Shown in pieces: positions 20,169-32,336 of a DNA stretch of 64,000 nucleotides (position 1 is the first letter of the stretch; the number at the start of each line of letters is the position of its first letter). The notes beneath the pieces were generated by a model. It had not been told where the DNA came from, did not search any database, and worked only from the letters and a program-made list of their open reading frames with translations. The translations under genes were made by a program, and so were the position numbers. Source of the stretch: Gammaproteobacteria bacterium. Its GTDB lineage: Bacteria > Pseudomonadota > Gammaproteobacteria > Thiohalobacterales > Thiohalobacteraceae. The stretch lies in the NCBI GenBank assembly GCA_019911805.1, contig JAIOJV010000074.1, forward strand, positions 62,001 through 126,000, read 5' to 3'.

Positions 20169-21225
20169 GGCGGGTATCCAGGGCCTCGCGCAAGGCCTCA
20201 CCGATGAAGATCAGCAGGGTGAGCGTACCGACCAGCACGACGAAGGTCGTCATCGACAGCCACCAGGCCTCGATGTTCTCCTTCCCCTGCGACAGCAGCT
20301 CGCCCAGGCTGGGCGTCGATGGCGGCACGCCCAGACCAAGAAAGTCCAGGCTGGTCAACGCCAGGATCGCACCGCTGATGCGGAACGGCATGAAGGTGAT
20401 CACGGGCGTCAGGCTGTTGGGCAGCAGATGACGGAACATGATGCGGCGGTTGGACAGCCCCATCGCGTGGGCCGCCTTGACGTAGTCCATGTTGCGTCCA
20501 CGCAGAAACTCCGCACGTACATAGTCGGCCAGGCCCATCCAGCCGAACAGCGACAGCAGCACGATCAGCAGCAGGATACTGGGATTGAACAGCGACGCGA
20601 AGATGATGAGCAGATAGAGCTCCGGCATGGAGCTCCAGATCTCGATCAGCCGCTGGGCGAACAGATCCAGCCGCCCACCGAAATAGCCCTGCAGTGCGCC
20701 GGCCACCACACCCAGTAACACACCGATGGTGGTGAGCACGAACGCGAACACCACCGATAAGCGGAAGCCATAGATCAGTCGTGCCAGCACATCGCGGCCG
20801 CGGTCGTCGGTGCCGAGCAGGTTCTCGGCCGACGGCGGTGCGGGATTGGGGTAGTCGGTATAATAGTTGATGGTGTTGTAACTGTAGGGGTTGGGCGGAT
20901 ACAGGGCCCAGTTGCTGTCGCGCGTCAGCAGATCCTGGACATAGGGGTCAGTGTAATCGGCTTCCGTCTCGAAGTCGCCACCGAACACCGTCTCCGGATA
21001 GGCGACGAACAAGGGAAAGAAGTACTCGCCCTGATACTGCACCACAATGGGCCGATCATTGGAGAGAAACTCCGCGCCCAGGCTGACGACAAACAACACG
21101 AGGAAGATCCACAGGCTGTAATAGCCCCGGCGGTTGGCACGAAAGCGCATCCAACTGCGTTGACGGGGCGATACGTGCCAGCCCGCAGTCGTGCCAGTCT
21201 TCAGCCGGACCCCTCCCGTGCTCAT
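20161..21225 (-). CDS. yejE: peptide ABC transporter permease YejE-like
   Basis: A 354-residue inner-membrane permease of the DppC/YejE type. After a cytoplasmic N-terminus and one membrane helix (about 35-52), a long periplasmic segment rich in Tyr/Pro/Asn (residues about 60-135) is typical of YejE. The BPD_transp_1 domain follows, with the EAA-loop sequence DYVKAAHAMGLSNRRIMFRH that docks the ATPase. Its ATG overlaps the yejB stop (ATGA at 21222-21225), so translation is coupled. Confidence 0.92.
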
Positions 21226-22274
21226 CGGCCAGCCGACTCGAACTGAATACGTGGATCGACCAGTACGTAGCTGATGTCGGTCAGCAGCTTGGCGATCAGG
21301 CCCAGCAGGGTGAACAGATACAGTGTGCCCAGGACTACGGGGTAGTCGCGCTTGAGGATGGATTCGTAGGCCAGCAGCCCCAGGCCATCGAGTGAGAAGA
21401 TGGTCTCGATCAGGATGCTGCCGGCAAAGAAGGCGCTGATGAACGCCGCCGGGAACCCGGTCACCAGCGGGATCATGGCGTTGCGGAACACGTGCCGGTA
21501 GAGTACGCGCCGCTCCGGCAGTCCCTTGGCGCGTGCCGTCAACACATACTGCTTGCGCAATTCCTCGATGAAGCTGTTTTTGGTGAGCATGGTCATGACG
21601 GCCAGACTGCCGACCACCAGCGAGATGACTGGCAGGGTGATGTGCCAGAGGTAGTCACCGATCTTGCCGTACCAGGGTAGTTCAGCGAAATTGTCCGATA
21701 CCAGATCGCGCAGCGGAAACACATCCCAGAAGCTGCCACCGCCGAACAGCACCAGCAGCAGGATACCCAGTACGAACCCCGGGATGGCGTAGCCGACCAG
21801 AATGATGGTACTGGTGATCAGATCGAAGGGCGTGCCGTCGCGCACCGCCTTGGCGATGCCCAGCGGGATGCAGCTCAGATAGACGATGAAGAAGGTCCAC
21901 AGGCCCAGACTGATGGATACGGGCAGCTTGGAGACGATCAGGCCGATGACCGATGCCTGGTGAAAATAACTGTCGCCGAAATCGAACACGGCGTAGTGGC
22001 GCAACATCTCCAGGAAGCGTTGCGGGGCCGGCTTGTCGAAGCCGTACAACGCCTTGAGCTGTTCGATGCGCTCCGCATCGAGTCCGGCGTCACCGCGATA
22101 CAGGCGCGGGCCACCGGCCGAGGCCTCACCCTGCGTACCCGTCCCCTGGAGCTGCTGAATCAACTGCTCGACCGGGCCACCGGGCACAAACTGCGTCACC
22201 ACGAAGGTGACCAGCATGACCCCGATCAGCGTCGGGATCATGAGCAGCAGGCGTTTCAGGATGTAGGTACCCAT
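21222..22274 (-). CDS. yejB: peptide ABC transporter permease YejB-like
   Basis: A 350-residue permease of the DppB/YejB type with six predicted helices. The N-terminal helix (RLLLMIPTLIGVMLVTFVV) is followed by FVPGGPVEQL, and the ATPase-docking loop is QYVLTARAKGLPERRVLYRH. It starts 6 bp after the yejA stop with its own AGAGGAC ribosome site and overlaps yejE by 4 nt. With YejE it forms the membrane channel of the importer. Confidence 0.93.
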   Translation of the reverse strand: MGTYILKRLLLMIPTLIGVMLVTFVVTQFVPGGPVEQLIQQLQGTGTQGEASAGGPRLYRGDAGLDAERIEQLKALYGFDKPAPQRFLEMLRHYAVFDFGDSYFHQASVIGLIVSKLPVSISLGLWTFFIVYLSCIPLGIAKAVRDGTPFDLITSTIILVGYAIPGFVLGILLLVLFGGGSFWDVFPLRDLVSDNFAELPWYGKIGDYLWHITLPVISLVVGSLAVMTMLTKNSFIEELRKQYVLTARAKGLPERRVLYRHVFRNAMIPLVTGFPAAFISAFFAGSILIETIFSLDGLGLLAYESILKRDYPVVLGTLYLFTLLGLIAKLLTDISYVLVDPRIQFESAGR

Positions 22275-22280
22275 GTCCTC

Positions 22281-24092
22281 TTACCTCGTCCGTGCCGCCG
22301 GCTTCGCCAGATCGCGCCACCAGGTCTGCAGTGCCCAGGATTCGGCATCGTAGTAGAGAGGCAGCGTCTGCGGATGACCGAAGCGGTTCCAGTAGGCCAC
22401 CCGGTGGGTGGCAATGTACCAGTTCGGCACCACATATTCGCCATACAATAGTACCCGGTCCAGCGCCCGCGCGGCGGTCACCAGGTGCGCCCGGTCCGGC
22501 GAATACACCAACTCCTCGATGAGCGCGTCGACCACCGGATCTTCGATACCCGCCAGATTGTTGGAACCCTCCTTGTCCGCGGTCGAGGAATGCCACATGC
22601 CGAACAGCTCGTTGCCCGGCGATTGCGACTGCGGAAACGAGGCCACCATCATGTCGAAGTTGAAGGTCCGGCGACGCTGCACATAGAGGCTGACATCCAC
22701 GGTCCGGTAGCTGAGCTCGATACCGAGTTTGCGGAGATTGTGCGCGTACGGCGCCAGAATGCGCTCGAAGCCCTTCTGGGCGAGTATGAATTCGATGTCC
22801 AGCGGTTCGCCGGCAGCGTTGCGCAGGCGACCGTCACGCACCGTCCAGCCGGCTTCCGCGAGCAAGTCACGTGCCGCGCGCAGATTGGCGCGCAGCGAAC
22901 CCGGTTCAGCGGTATCCGCGGGGCGCCAGATCTGGGTGAAGATCGCCTCCGGCAGCCGCTTGCGATACTTCTCCAGCAGCGCCAGCTCGGCACCCTGCGG
23001 CAGACCCGACGAGGCCATCTCACTGTTGCTGAAATAGCTGTCACAGCGCGTGTACTGACCGTAGAACAGATGCTTGTTCGACCATTCGAAGTCGAAGGCC
23101 AGCGCAATCGCCCGGCGCACCCGCCGGTCCTTGAATTTATCCCGCCGGGTGTTGAACACGAAGCCCTGCATGCCGGCGTTGTTGCTGTTCTTGAGTTCTT
23201 CCTTGCGGATGCGGCCGGAGTCGAACTGCGGCCCGGTATAGTCGCGGGCCCATTGCTTGGAGTGCAACACCAGGGTGAAGTCGAATTCACCGGCCTTCAG
23301 CGCCTCGAGCTGCACGGTCGCATCCTTGTAGTATTTGTAGGTCACCCGGTCGAAGTTGAACATGCCGTTCCGGGTGTTGAGATCCCGGGCCCAGTAGTCG
23401 GGGTTGCGCACGTAGGTGACGTCCTTGCCGATCCGGTAGGACGCGACCGTGTAGGGGCCGCTGGCGATCGGCAACGCACGGTTGAGCTTGTCGAATTCCG
23501 CGTCGCCGACCCATTTGCGCGAGAACACCGGGATCTGCGCCGCCAGCAGGTGCAGTTCCGGATTGACCCGGGCGAACTCGAAGCGCACGGTGTGCGCATC
23601 CACGGCCACTACCCGTTCGATGTCCGCCCAATAGAACCGGTACTGCGGGTGGCCCTTGTCACTCTTGATGGTGTCGAAGGAAAACTTCACGTCGTCGGCG
23701 AGCACCGGATCGCCGTTGGAGAAACGCGCCTTGGGATTGAGTCGGAACGTCACCGACAGTCTGTCGTCCGCCAGCTGGATGTCCTCGGCGAGGTGGGCAT
23801 AGAGGCTGTACGGCTCATCCAGACTCTGCACCATCAGCGGTTCGAACACCAGGGTGCCGAGACCGTCGGCGGACACCCCCTTGAGCACGAAAGGATTGAA
23901 GCTGTCGAAATTTCCAAAACCGGACAGCACCAGCTCCCCGCCCTGTGGTGCGTGCGGATCGACATAGTCGAAATGCGTGAAGTCCGATGGATATTTGGGC
24001 GTATAGCCAAGCGCCACCGACGGCGACGCCACCACCGGTGATGTGACCACCGCCAGCAGCAGCCAGCAGATTACAGCTCGGAACACGGACAC
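22281..24092 (-). CDS. yejA: periplasmic peptide-binding protein YejA-like
   Basis: A 603-residue extracellular solute-binding protein of family 5 (SBP_bac_5), with a signal peptide at residues about 1-22 (GTG start, hydrophobic AVICWLLLAVVTSPVVA). Family landmarks include GYTPKYPSDFTHFDYVDPHA near the mature N-terminus, FNPFVLKG and a RFSNGDPV segment. It captures oligopeptides for the YejBE-ATPase complex; in enterobacteria YejA delivers microcin C-like and ribosomal-peptide fragments. First gene of the operon, with an AGGGAAG ribosome site; the divergent fabI lies 151 bp away. Confidence 0.92.
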   Translation of the reverse strand: MSVFRAVICWLLLAVVTSPVVASPSVALGYTPKYPSDFTHFDYVDPHAPQGGELVLSGFGNFDSFNPFVLKGVSADGLGTLVFEPLMVQSLDEPYSLYAHLAEDIQLADDRLSVTFRLNPKARFSNGDPVLADDVKFSFDTIKSDKGHPQYRFYWADIERVVAVDAHTVRFEFARVNPELHLLAAQIPVFSRKWVGDAEFDKLNRALPIASGPYTVASYRIGKDVTYVRNPDYWARDLNTRNGMFNFDRVTYKYYKDATVQLEALKAGEFDFTLVLHSKQWARDYTGPQFDSGRIRKEELKNSNNAGMQGFVFNTRRDKFKDRRVRRAIALAFDFEWSNKHLFYGQYTRCDSYFSNSEMASSGLPQGAELALLEKYRKRLPEAIFTQIWRPADTAEPGSLRANLRAARDLLAEAGWTVRDGRLRNAAGEPLDIEFILAQKGFERILAPYAHNLRKLGIELSYRTVDVSLYVQRRRTFNFDMMVASFPQSQSPGNELFGMWHSSTADKEGSNNLAGIEDPVVDALIEELVYSPDRAHLVTAARALDRVLLYGEYVVPNWYIATHRVAYWNRFGHPQTLPLYYDAESWALQTWWRDLAKPAARTR

Positions 24093-24243
24093 TCGATGCT
24101 TCCCTGGTTGCCTTGACGCGCCCGCACTGCCCCGGCGGTCAGGCTGTCGTTGTTCACCAGACGCGGCACTGTGCCTGTCTGGTCAAGGGCTGCGGGCCAT
24201 TATATAGTAGCCGGCCTGACACAACGCAAAATGGGGACGCGCA

Positions 24244-25038
24244 ATGGGTTTTCTTACGGGAAAACGGGTACTGATCGTTGGTCTCGCCAGCAATCGCTCC
24301 ATCGCCTGGGGTATCGCCCGGGCCATGCACCGCGAGGGTGCCGAACTGGCGTTCACCTATCAGAACGAAAAGCTGCAGGAACGTGTCCGGAAAATGGCTG
24401 CCGAATGCGACTCCAGCATCATCCTGCCCTGCGACGTCGCCAGTGACGAACAGATCGACGCCGTATTTGCCGGACTCCGCGAGCACTGGGACGGCCTGGA
24501 CATCATCGTCCATTCCGTAGCCTTCGCACCCAAGGAGGCGCTGGAAGGCGAATATCTCGCCAGCGTGAGTCGTGACAGCTTCCGCGTCGCCCACGATATC
24601 AGTTCCTACAGCTTTGCCGCACTCGCCAAGGCCGCTCGCCCGATGCTGCAGGGCCGCGCCGGGGCGTTGCTTACGCTCAGCTACCTGGGTGCCGAAAAGG
24701 CCCTGCCGAATTACAACATCATGGGCGTGGCCAAGGCCAGTCTGGAGGCCAACGTGCGCTATATGGCCTACAGCCTCGGCCCGGAGGACATCCGTGTGAA
24801 TGCGATCTCGGCCGGCCCGATCCGCACGCTGGCGGCCTCGGGCATCGCCAATTTCCGCCGGTTGCTCGACTATGCCGAGAAGACCGCACCGCTGCGCCGC
24901 AATGTCAGCATCGAGGATGTCGGCAATGTCGCCGCCTTCCTGTGCTCCGACCTGGCCGCCGGTATCACCGGCGAAATCACCTACGTCGACGCCGGCTACA
25001 ACATCGTCGGCGGCGCGCCCTTCGAGGATCAGGAGTAG
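24244..25038 (+). CDS. fabI: enoyl-[acyl-carrier-protein] reductase (NADH) FabI
   Basis: A 264-residue short-chain reductase that carries out the last step of each fatty-acid elongation cycle, and the target of triclosan-type inhibitors. FabI features are present: the atypical NAD motif [13 protein letters not shown] (residues 15-27) and the catalytic Tyr/Lys arrangement [13 protein letters not shown] with the Y-x6-K spacing. The [15 protein letters not shown] end is typical. Length matches E. coli FabI (262). It is monocistronic, divergent from yejA and convergent with the symporter gene; module C lies at its 3' end. Confidence 0.95.
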   Translation: MGFLTGKRVLIVGLASNRSIAWGIARAMHREGAELAFTYQNEKLQERVRKMAAECDSSIILPCDVASDEQIDAVFAGLREHWDGLDIIVHSVAFAPKEALEGEYLASVSRDSFRVAHDISSYSFAALAKAARPMLQGRAGALLTLSYLGAEKALPNYNIMGVAKASLEANVRYMAYSLGPEDIRVNAISAGPIRTLAASGIANFRRLLDYAEKTAPLRRNVSIEDVGNVAAFLCSDLAAGITGEITYVDAGYNIVGGAPFEDQE

Positions 25039-25058
25039 GCGCCAGTAAGGCATACTCA

Positions 25059-25380
25059 TTGGCCACGGACCAACACAGACAAAACCTTTTTTTGGCCACG
25101 GAAACACACGGAACAACACGGAAAAAATCCATTGTTGAAAACGCAATGAAACCGTCCGTAGGGTCCCCTCAGCAGACCGGTAAGGTGCGTCGAGGCGCAG
25201 CCTGACGCACCCTGCACGGCCGGTCCCTCACAGGCACGGAGTACGCCCAAAATCTGCCACAAGAACGCACAGACAAGCACGGAAGAGGTCGGCATGACGG
25301 GTTTTACATTCCGTGTACTTCCGTGTGTTTCCGTGGCCAAAGAAGGTTTTGTCCATGTCGTTGCGTGGATTCCGTGGCCA
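25059..25380. repeat. inverted-repeat module, CACGGAA class (module C)
   Basis: The 364-bp gap between convergent fabI and the symporter gene. The arms, 25059-25127 and 25309-25380, are roughly 70-bp inverted copies. Each has an outer GGCCACGGA...ACAAAACCTT part and an inner three-unit, 10-bp-period CACGGAA part. At 25184-25211, GGTGCGTCG-AGGC-GCA-GCCT-GACGCACC forms a hairpin and matches the internal segment of module B at 24 of 27 positions. A further ACAGACAAAACCTTCTATGA copy lies at 25389-25408 and touches the symporter stop. No gene is seen in the gap. Confidence 0.85.
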
Positions 25381-25402
25381 TCAACGACACAGACAAAACC
25401 TT

Positions 25403-26683
25403 CTATGACGGCGCCTGCAGGATACCCTCCTCCCCCTCCAGCCGCGCGACCACCACCGCCCCGCAGGAGTCGCTGAACACGTTCACCGCCGTGCGGCACA
25501 TGTCGAGCACACGGTCCACCGCCAGGATCATGCCCACCGCCTCGACCGGCAGACCGACGGCCGTGAGGATAACGGTGATGGCGACCAGGCTGGCGGCGGG
25601 GATGCCGGCGACGCCGATCGACGTCAGCAGTGCGAGCGTGACGATCAGCAGTTGCTGCGCGAACCCCAGTTCCACACCATAGGCCTGGGCGATGAACATC
25701 GCCGCCACGCATTCATACAACGCCGTGCCGTCCATGTTGACCGTCGCACCGAGCGGCAGCACGAAGCTGCTGGTACGATTGGATACGCCCGCCTGCCGCT
25801 CGACGCAGCTTAGGGTGATCGGCAGCGTTGCCGACGACGACGCGGTCGAAAAGGCCATCAGCAGCGCCGGGGCCATGGCCTGATAGTGACGCAGGGGATT
25901 CACCCGCGCGACCAGCAGCAGGATGGCGGGCAGCACCACCAGAAAATGAAACGCCAGCCCCGCCAGGACAGTCAGAAAGAAGATCAGCAATGGCTGGAAG
26001 GCTGCCATGCCGGTGGTGGCCACGACCTTGCCGACCAGGGCGAATACGCCGAGCGGCGCAAACCGCATCACCCAGCCGGTGATGCGCATCATGACCTCGA
26101 AGGTGCCCTGCCAGAAACCCAGCAGATTGCCGGCGTAGGGCTCGCCGATGCGCGTCATGAAATAACCGAACAGCAGGCTGAAGAAGATCAGACCGAGCAT
26201 CTGCCCCTCGGCCGCCGCCGCCACCACGTTGGGCGGTATCAGGCGCATAAAGACGGCGACGAGATCGCCTGCCCCGTGCGCACTCAGATCGGCCGCGATC
26301 TGGTCACCGTCCGCCGTCAGGCCGATCTGCTCCCTGACCGGGGTGCCACCGACCAGCCCCGGCTGGATGAGATTCACCAACGTCAGACCGACCAGGATGG
26401 CCGCCAGGGTGGTGGTGGCGTAGTACAGCAGGGTCTTGAGGCCGAGCCGGCCGAAGGCGCCGGTGTGCCCGACGCCGGCGATGCCGCTGATGATGGCGGA
26501 GACGATCAGGGGAACGATGAGCATCTTGAGCGCATTCATGAACAACGCGCCCAGGAAATCGAGGATGTCGACGATGGCGACACCGAAGAGGGTCGCCGTC
26601 TCGCCCACCGCGCTGCCGACAAGGACGGCCAGCAGCAGTGCGATCAGGATCTGCCAGTGCAGTTTGATGTGGAGCATCGCCAT
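25403..26683 (-). CDS. dicarboxylate/amino acid:cation symporter (DctA/GltP family)
   Basis: A 426-residue inner-membrane secondary transporter of the DAACS/SLC1 family. The serine-rich re-entrant loop [16 protein letters not shown] and the NMDGTALYE cation/substrate motif are both present, with about eight hydrophobic segments. Relatives take up glutamate, aspartate, or C4-dicarboxylates with Na+ or H+. Substrate selectivity cannot be read reliably. It is a single gene between fabI (convergent) and ppiD (upstream, same strand, 70-bp gap). Start 26683 has two nearby ATGs (MAM). Confidence 0.9.
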   Translation of the reverse strand: MAMLHIKLHWQILIALLLAVLVGSAVGETATLFGVAIVDILDFLGALFMNALKMLIVPLIVSAIISGIAGVGHTGAFGRLGLKTLLYYATTTLAAILVGLTLVNLIQPGLVGGTPVREQIGLTADGDQIAADLSAHGAGDLVAVFMRLIPPNVVAAAAEGQMLGLIFFSLLFGYFMTRIGEPYAGNLLGFWQGTFEVMMRITGWVMRFAPLGVFALVGKVVATTGMAAFQPLLIFFLTVLAGLAFHFLVVLPAILLLVARVNPLRHYQAMAPALLMAFSTASSSATLPITLSCVERQAGVSNRTSSFVLPLGATVNMDGTALYECVAAMFIAQAYGVELGFAQQLLIVTLALLTSIGVAGIPAASLVAITVILTAVGLPVEAVGMILAVDRVLDMCRTAVNVFSDSCGAVVVARLEGEEGILQAPS

Positions 26684-26753
26684 ATCAGGGCAGCTCTCGC
26701 CGGATCGACCCGTCGCTGATCATCACCGGGCCGGCACCGTCCACGGCACCGTG

Positions 26754-28667
26754 TCAGTCCAGTCGATCCGGATACTGCACGATCTCGGCACGCGCCTTGA
26801 GCCGGTCCAGCAGGGCTGTTGTCTCCAGCGTCCCGTACAGCTGCTCGAGGTTGCGCCGGAAGGCCGCACGGGCCGCCGCGTCGACCGTGGCCAGGTCGCC
26901 GTCGCGCACCTCGTCGACCTGCACGAGTACGAAGTCGCCATTGGCCAGCATCGTGCCGCCACTGACGATCCGGCCGTCGGCCGCCCGCGGGATACGGAAG
27001 GCCTCGGCGACGATCTGGCGATCATGGTCCGCGGCGCTGCGCTGGACGAAGCCCGCATCCGTCACCTCCAGCTGCAGTTCCCTGGCCAGTGTGTCGAGCG
27101 GCGCACCCGCCTGCAGCCGTTCGACCAGGGCCTGCCCGCGGACCCGCGTGGCCTCGCGCTCGGCCTGATTGCGCAGGGTCGCCTGGATCGTGTCACGCAC
27201 GGCCTCGAGCGGGCGCTGGGTCGATTCCTGGTGCTCGAGCACGCGCAGCACCAGGACATGGTCAGGTGCGATCTCCACCACCGGACTGTTGTTGCCACCA
27301 CGGAGCACATCATCGGCGAAGGCGGCCTCGACGACCTTGGGGTGGGTGCCGATGCCCTCTCCACCCGAAGCGGTCAGCCAGCCGCTCTCCTGAATCTTCA
27401 GGTCGAGTTGCGCGGCGGCCGGGGCCAGGGTGTCGGGCTGCTCGAAGCTGAGCGCCGCCAGCGTCTCGGCGCGCTCGAAAAACAGCTGCTCGGCCTGGTG
27501 GCGCACGGCCTCCTGCCGCAGCTGCTCGCGGACCTCCGCGAGGGCCGGTACCTGGGCGGGTTGGATCTCAGTGACCTGGATGATGTGGAAACCGAAGGGC
27601 GAACGCACCGGATCGCTGATCTGATCCTGTGCGAGTGTGAAGGCGGCGGCCTCGAACTCCGGTACCATCATGCCCTTGCCGAACAGACCCAGATCACCGC
27701 CCTCCACCGCCGAACCGGGGTCGTCGGAAAACTCCTTGGCCAGCGTCGCGAAGTCCTCTCCTGCACGCAGGCGGGTGACGAGCCCCTCGGCCTTCTTGCG
27801 TGCCGCGGCGACCTCTTCCTCACTGGCATCCTCGGCGACCTGAATGAGGATATGGCGGGCGCGGCGCTGCTCGTCGCGCGTCAGGCGGGATTTGTCCGCC
27901 TCATAACGGGCCTCGATCTCCTCCTCGGTCGCCGTCATCCCGGCGGCGATGGTGTCGGCCGACAGCTCCAGATACTGCACCCGCACACGTTCCGGTTCCA
28001 CGAAGCGCGCCTTGTTGGCCGTATAGAATGCCTCCACGTCCTCGGGCTTGACCTCCACCTCGTCAGCGAAGGTCGTTGCGGGGATCCGCAGGTACTGGAG
28101 CTTGCGCTCCTGGCCCTGCAGGCGCATGGCCTGGTCCACATCCTGAGACACCACCGCCGACGTCGTGGAGATGCTACCGGCCAGTTGGTTGATCAGCAGG
28201 GCACGGCGGAACTGCTGTTCGAAACGCTGCGGCGTCAGCCCCTGCTGGCTGAGCAGGCGTTGATAGCGTTCCTGGGAAAACGTGCCATCCTCCTGGAAAT
28301 CAGGGATGGCATGAATACGCGCAGCCAGCAGCGCGTCGCTGACAGTGAGCTTCGCTGCGGTCGCGGCCTGCACCAGCAGTTCCTCCTCGATCAGCCGGTT
28401 GAGTACCGCCTGCTTGAACTCCGGCGTGCCGGTAATGCCACTGTCGAAACGTTCGCCGAGCATGGCACGCATGCGCTGAACCTGCTGCTGCTTGGCGAAG
28501 CGGTACTCCTGCACCGGGATCTCGACGTCATTGATGGAGGCGGCGAAGACACGCGCATCGGGCTTCAGATACCAATCGATACCCCAGAGCGCGAACGTGA
28601 CTGCGATCAGCCCGACGATAAGCCAGGCAATCCAACCGGTGGCGCGATCACGAATGGCCTGCAGCAT
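26754..28667 (-). CDS. ppiD: peptidyl-prolyl isomerase-like chaperone PpiD
   Basis: A 637-residue inner-membrane-anchored periplasmic folding factor near the SecYEG exit. One N-terminal helix ([19 protein letters not shown], residues about 12-30) anchors a SurA_N-like chaperone region (about 35-210). A parvulin domain follows (about 258-365), recognisable by [27 protein letters not shown] and [10 protein letters not shown]. The rest is a long helical C-terminal half. In E. coli the parvulin domain of PpiD is inactive; whether it is here is unknown. The position downstream of lon-hupB is the usual one. Start has an AGGA site. Confidence 0.94.
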   Translation of the reverse strand: MLQAIRDRATGWIAWLIVGLIAVTFALWGIDWYLKPDARVFAASINDVEIPVQEYRFAKQQQVQRMRAMLGERFDSGITGTPEFKQAVLNRLIEEELLVQAATAAKLTVSDALLAARIHAIPDFQEDGTFSQERYQRLLSQQGLTPQRFEQQFRRALLINQLAGSISTTSAVVSQDVDQAMRLQGQERKLQYLRIPATTFADEVEVKPEDVEAFYTANKARFVEPERVRVQYLELSADTIAAGMTATEEEIEARYEADKSRLTRDEQRRARHILIQVAEDASEEEVAAARKKAEGLVTRLRAGEDFATLAKEFSDDPGSAVEGGDLGLFGKGMMVPEFEAAAFTLAQDQISDPVRSPFGFHIIQVTEIQPAQVPALAEVREQLRQEAVRHQAEQLFFERAETLAALSFEQPDTLAPAAAQLDLKIQESGWLTASGGEGIGTHPKVVEAAFADDVLRGGNNSPVVEIAPDHVLVLRVLEHQESTQRPLEAVRDTIQATLRNQAEREATRVRGQALVERLQAGAPLDTLARELQLEVTDAGFVQRSAADHDRQIVAEAFRIPRAADGRIVSGGTMLANGDFVLVQVDEVRDGDLATVDAAARAAFRRNLEQLYGTLETTALLDRLKARAEIVQYPDRLD

Positions 28668-28914
28668 AATGATGGTCCTGAAGGTTTATCCAAAAAACTC
28701 ATTTCAGCCACGGCCGCACACTGAAGATTCTGAAATAAAACCGTGTCGCGAAGCTCCCGACTCAGCATCTGGCGGGTAAGCGGCGCGGGTGTGTGAAGCA
28801 GTTGGTCTTGTCAGTGCTTTTTCGTGTGCTTCCGTGGCAGATTCGGTTTTCGGGTTTATTCTTTTCCCGGGCGCCGGTGCGCGCCGGCCGTGGTCCGGGG
28901 ACTGTACAAATTAA
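28668..28914. repeat. degenerate inverted-repeat module (module D)
   Basis: The gap between ppiD and the tRNA-Asp terminator holds one clear half-arm, TTCGTGTGCTTCCGTGGCAG (about 28818-28837), and a decayed partner near 28707-28727 (CAGCCACGGCCGCACACTGAA). Both match the CACGGAA class but with mismatches. No ORF here is credible. Confidence 0.5.
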
Positions 28915-28939
28915 AAGGGCGCCCATCAAGGGCGCCCTT
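28915..28939 (-). terminator. intrinsic terminator after tRNA-Asp
   Basis: A perfect 10-bp stem, AAGGGCGCCC/GGGCGCCCTT with a 5-base loop. Read on the minus strand it is followed by TTAATTT, 10 bp after the tRNA-Asp 3' end. It probably ends the hupB-tRNA-Val-tRNA-Asp transcript. Confidence 0.8.
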
Positions 28940-28949
28940 CGGTTGTTAG

Positions 28950-29026
28950 TGGCGGAGTGGACGGGACTCGAACCCGCGACCCCCGGCGTGACAGGCCGGT
29001 ATTCTAACCAACTGAACTACCACTCC
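28950..29026 (-). tRNA. tRNA-Asp (GTC)
   Basis: A 77-nt cloverleaf. Acceptor stem GGAGTGG/CCACTCC with discriminator G and encoded CCA, anticodon loop containing GTC, T-loop GGTTCGAGTC. It lies 11 bp after tRNA-Val on the same strand. Confidence 0.96.
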
Positions 29027-29037
29027 ACATTTGACCC

Positions 29038-29113
29038 TGGTGGGTGCTGAGGGGATCGAACCCCCGACATTCGCCTTGTAAGGGCGACGCTCTACCAGCT
29101 GAGCTAAGCACCC
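29038..29113 (-). tRNA. tRNA-Val (TAC)
   Basis: A 76-nt cloverleaf. Acceptor GGGTGCT/AGCACCC, discriminator A, encoded CCA, anticodon TAC in CCCTTACAAGG, T-loop GGTTCGATCC. It begins only 13 bp after the hupB stop, so it is likely processed from the hupB transcript. Confidence 0.96.
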
Positions 29114-29126
29114 CGGAACAAGCGCG

Positions 29127-29399
29127 TTAGTTTACGGCATCCTTGAGGGCTTTGCCAGCCTTGAATGCAGGCGCCTTGGCGGCCTTGATGTTGATGGTCT
29201 CGCCAGTCTGGGGGTTGCGACCGGTGCGGGCCGCGCGCTCGCGCACCTCGAAGGTCCCGAAGCCGATCAGCGTCACCGGGTCACCCTTTCTGAGCGCGTC
29301 GGTGATGCCGTTCAGCATGGCGTCCACGGCCCGCGCCGCTACCGTCTTGTTCAGGTCGGCCGCTTCGGCAACTACGTCGATCAATTCTGATTTATTCAT
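29127..29399 (-). CDS. hupB: DNA-binding protein HU-beta
   Basis: A 90-residue HU/IHF-family nucleoid protein. It starts [18 protein letters not shown], has the hinge [20 protein letters not shown] with the DNA-intercalating Pro-containing arm (NPQTGETI) at residues about 61-69, and ends [10 protein letters not shown] bends and compacts DNA as a dimer. Order lon-hupB-ppiD is conserved in gammaproteobacteria. A strong promoter lies about 170 bp upstream, and two tRNA genes follow without a terminator between. Confidence 0.97.
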   Translation of the reverse strand: MNKSELIDVVAEAADLNKTVAARAVDAMLNGITDALRKGDPVTLIGFGTFEVRERAARTGRNPQTGETINIKAAKAPAFKAGKALKDAVN

Positions 29400-29567
29400 T
29401 AATAATTACTCCTTCCCCCTGGGTACCACGGGATGAGTTGCACTGTAACGGTGCATATTGAATGGATGTGGAGACCTGCATCCCCGTGAAGCGGGACGCC
29501 GCATAATATCGTGCTGGCTCACGGGAACCTGGAAATTGAAAGTATGCGCCCGTCAGGCACGCCGCAC

Positions 29568-29597
29568 GTTATACCAAGCCGCACAAACGACTGTCAA
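29568..29597 (-). promoter_or_regulatory. strong sigma70 promoter of hupB
   Basis: On the minus strand a perfect TTGACA (29592-29597), an 18-bp spacer and TATAAC (29568-29573). It would give a leader of about 160 nt before the hupB ATG. Confidence 0.8.
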
Positions 29598-29666
29598 CCA
29601 AGACCCTGGATGGAAAAGGCGGCAACATGGGCATGCTGCCGCCTATATCACAAAAGCTGACAAACC

Positions 29667-32120
<2,454 letters not shown>

Positions 32121-32200
32121 CAGGAGTCCCTCTCGCGGGTGAAGGTTGCGCGATGTCCGGGGTGAAGACCCGCTCCAGGCCCGGGATCGCGTACCCGGTT

Positions 32201-32229
32201 TATATGCGGGCAGCGACAGCCGCTTTCAA
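32201..32229 (-). promoter_or_regulatory. heat-shock (sigma32-like) promoter of lon
   Basis: Minus-strand TTGAAA (32224-32229), 13 bp, then CCCGCATATA (32201-32210), close to the sigma32 pattern CTTGAAA-N13-15-CCCCATNT with one extra base. A GCAGGC/GCCTGC dyad (32231-32247) lies just upstream of it. Confidence 0.6.
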
Positions 32230-32309
32230 TGCAGGCGAGCGGCCTGCGTATTCAAATGCAAGCACGATTTGCGCCAATACCGGCTGTAGCAACGGGGAGA
32301 AGAGAGCGT

Positions 32310-32329
32310 GCCCGGCCAACTGGCCGGGC
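32310..32329 (-). terminator. intrinsic terminator after clpX
   Basis: A perfect 9-bp stem GCCCGGCCA/TGGCCGGGC with a 2-base loop, 8 bp beyond the clpX stop. Only a mixed C/T tract follows, so efficiency is uncertain. Confidence 0.6.
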
Positions 32330-32336
32330 CCGTAAG

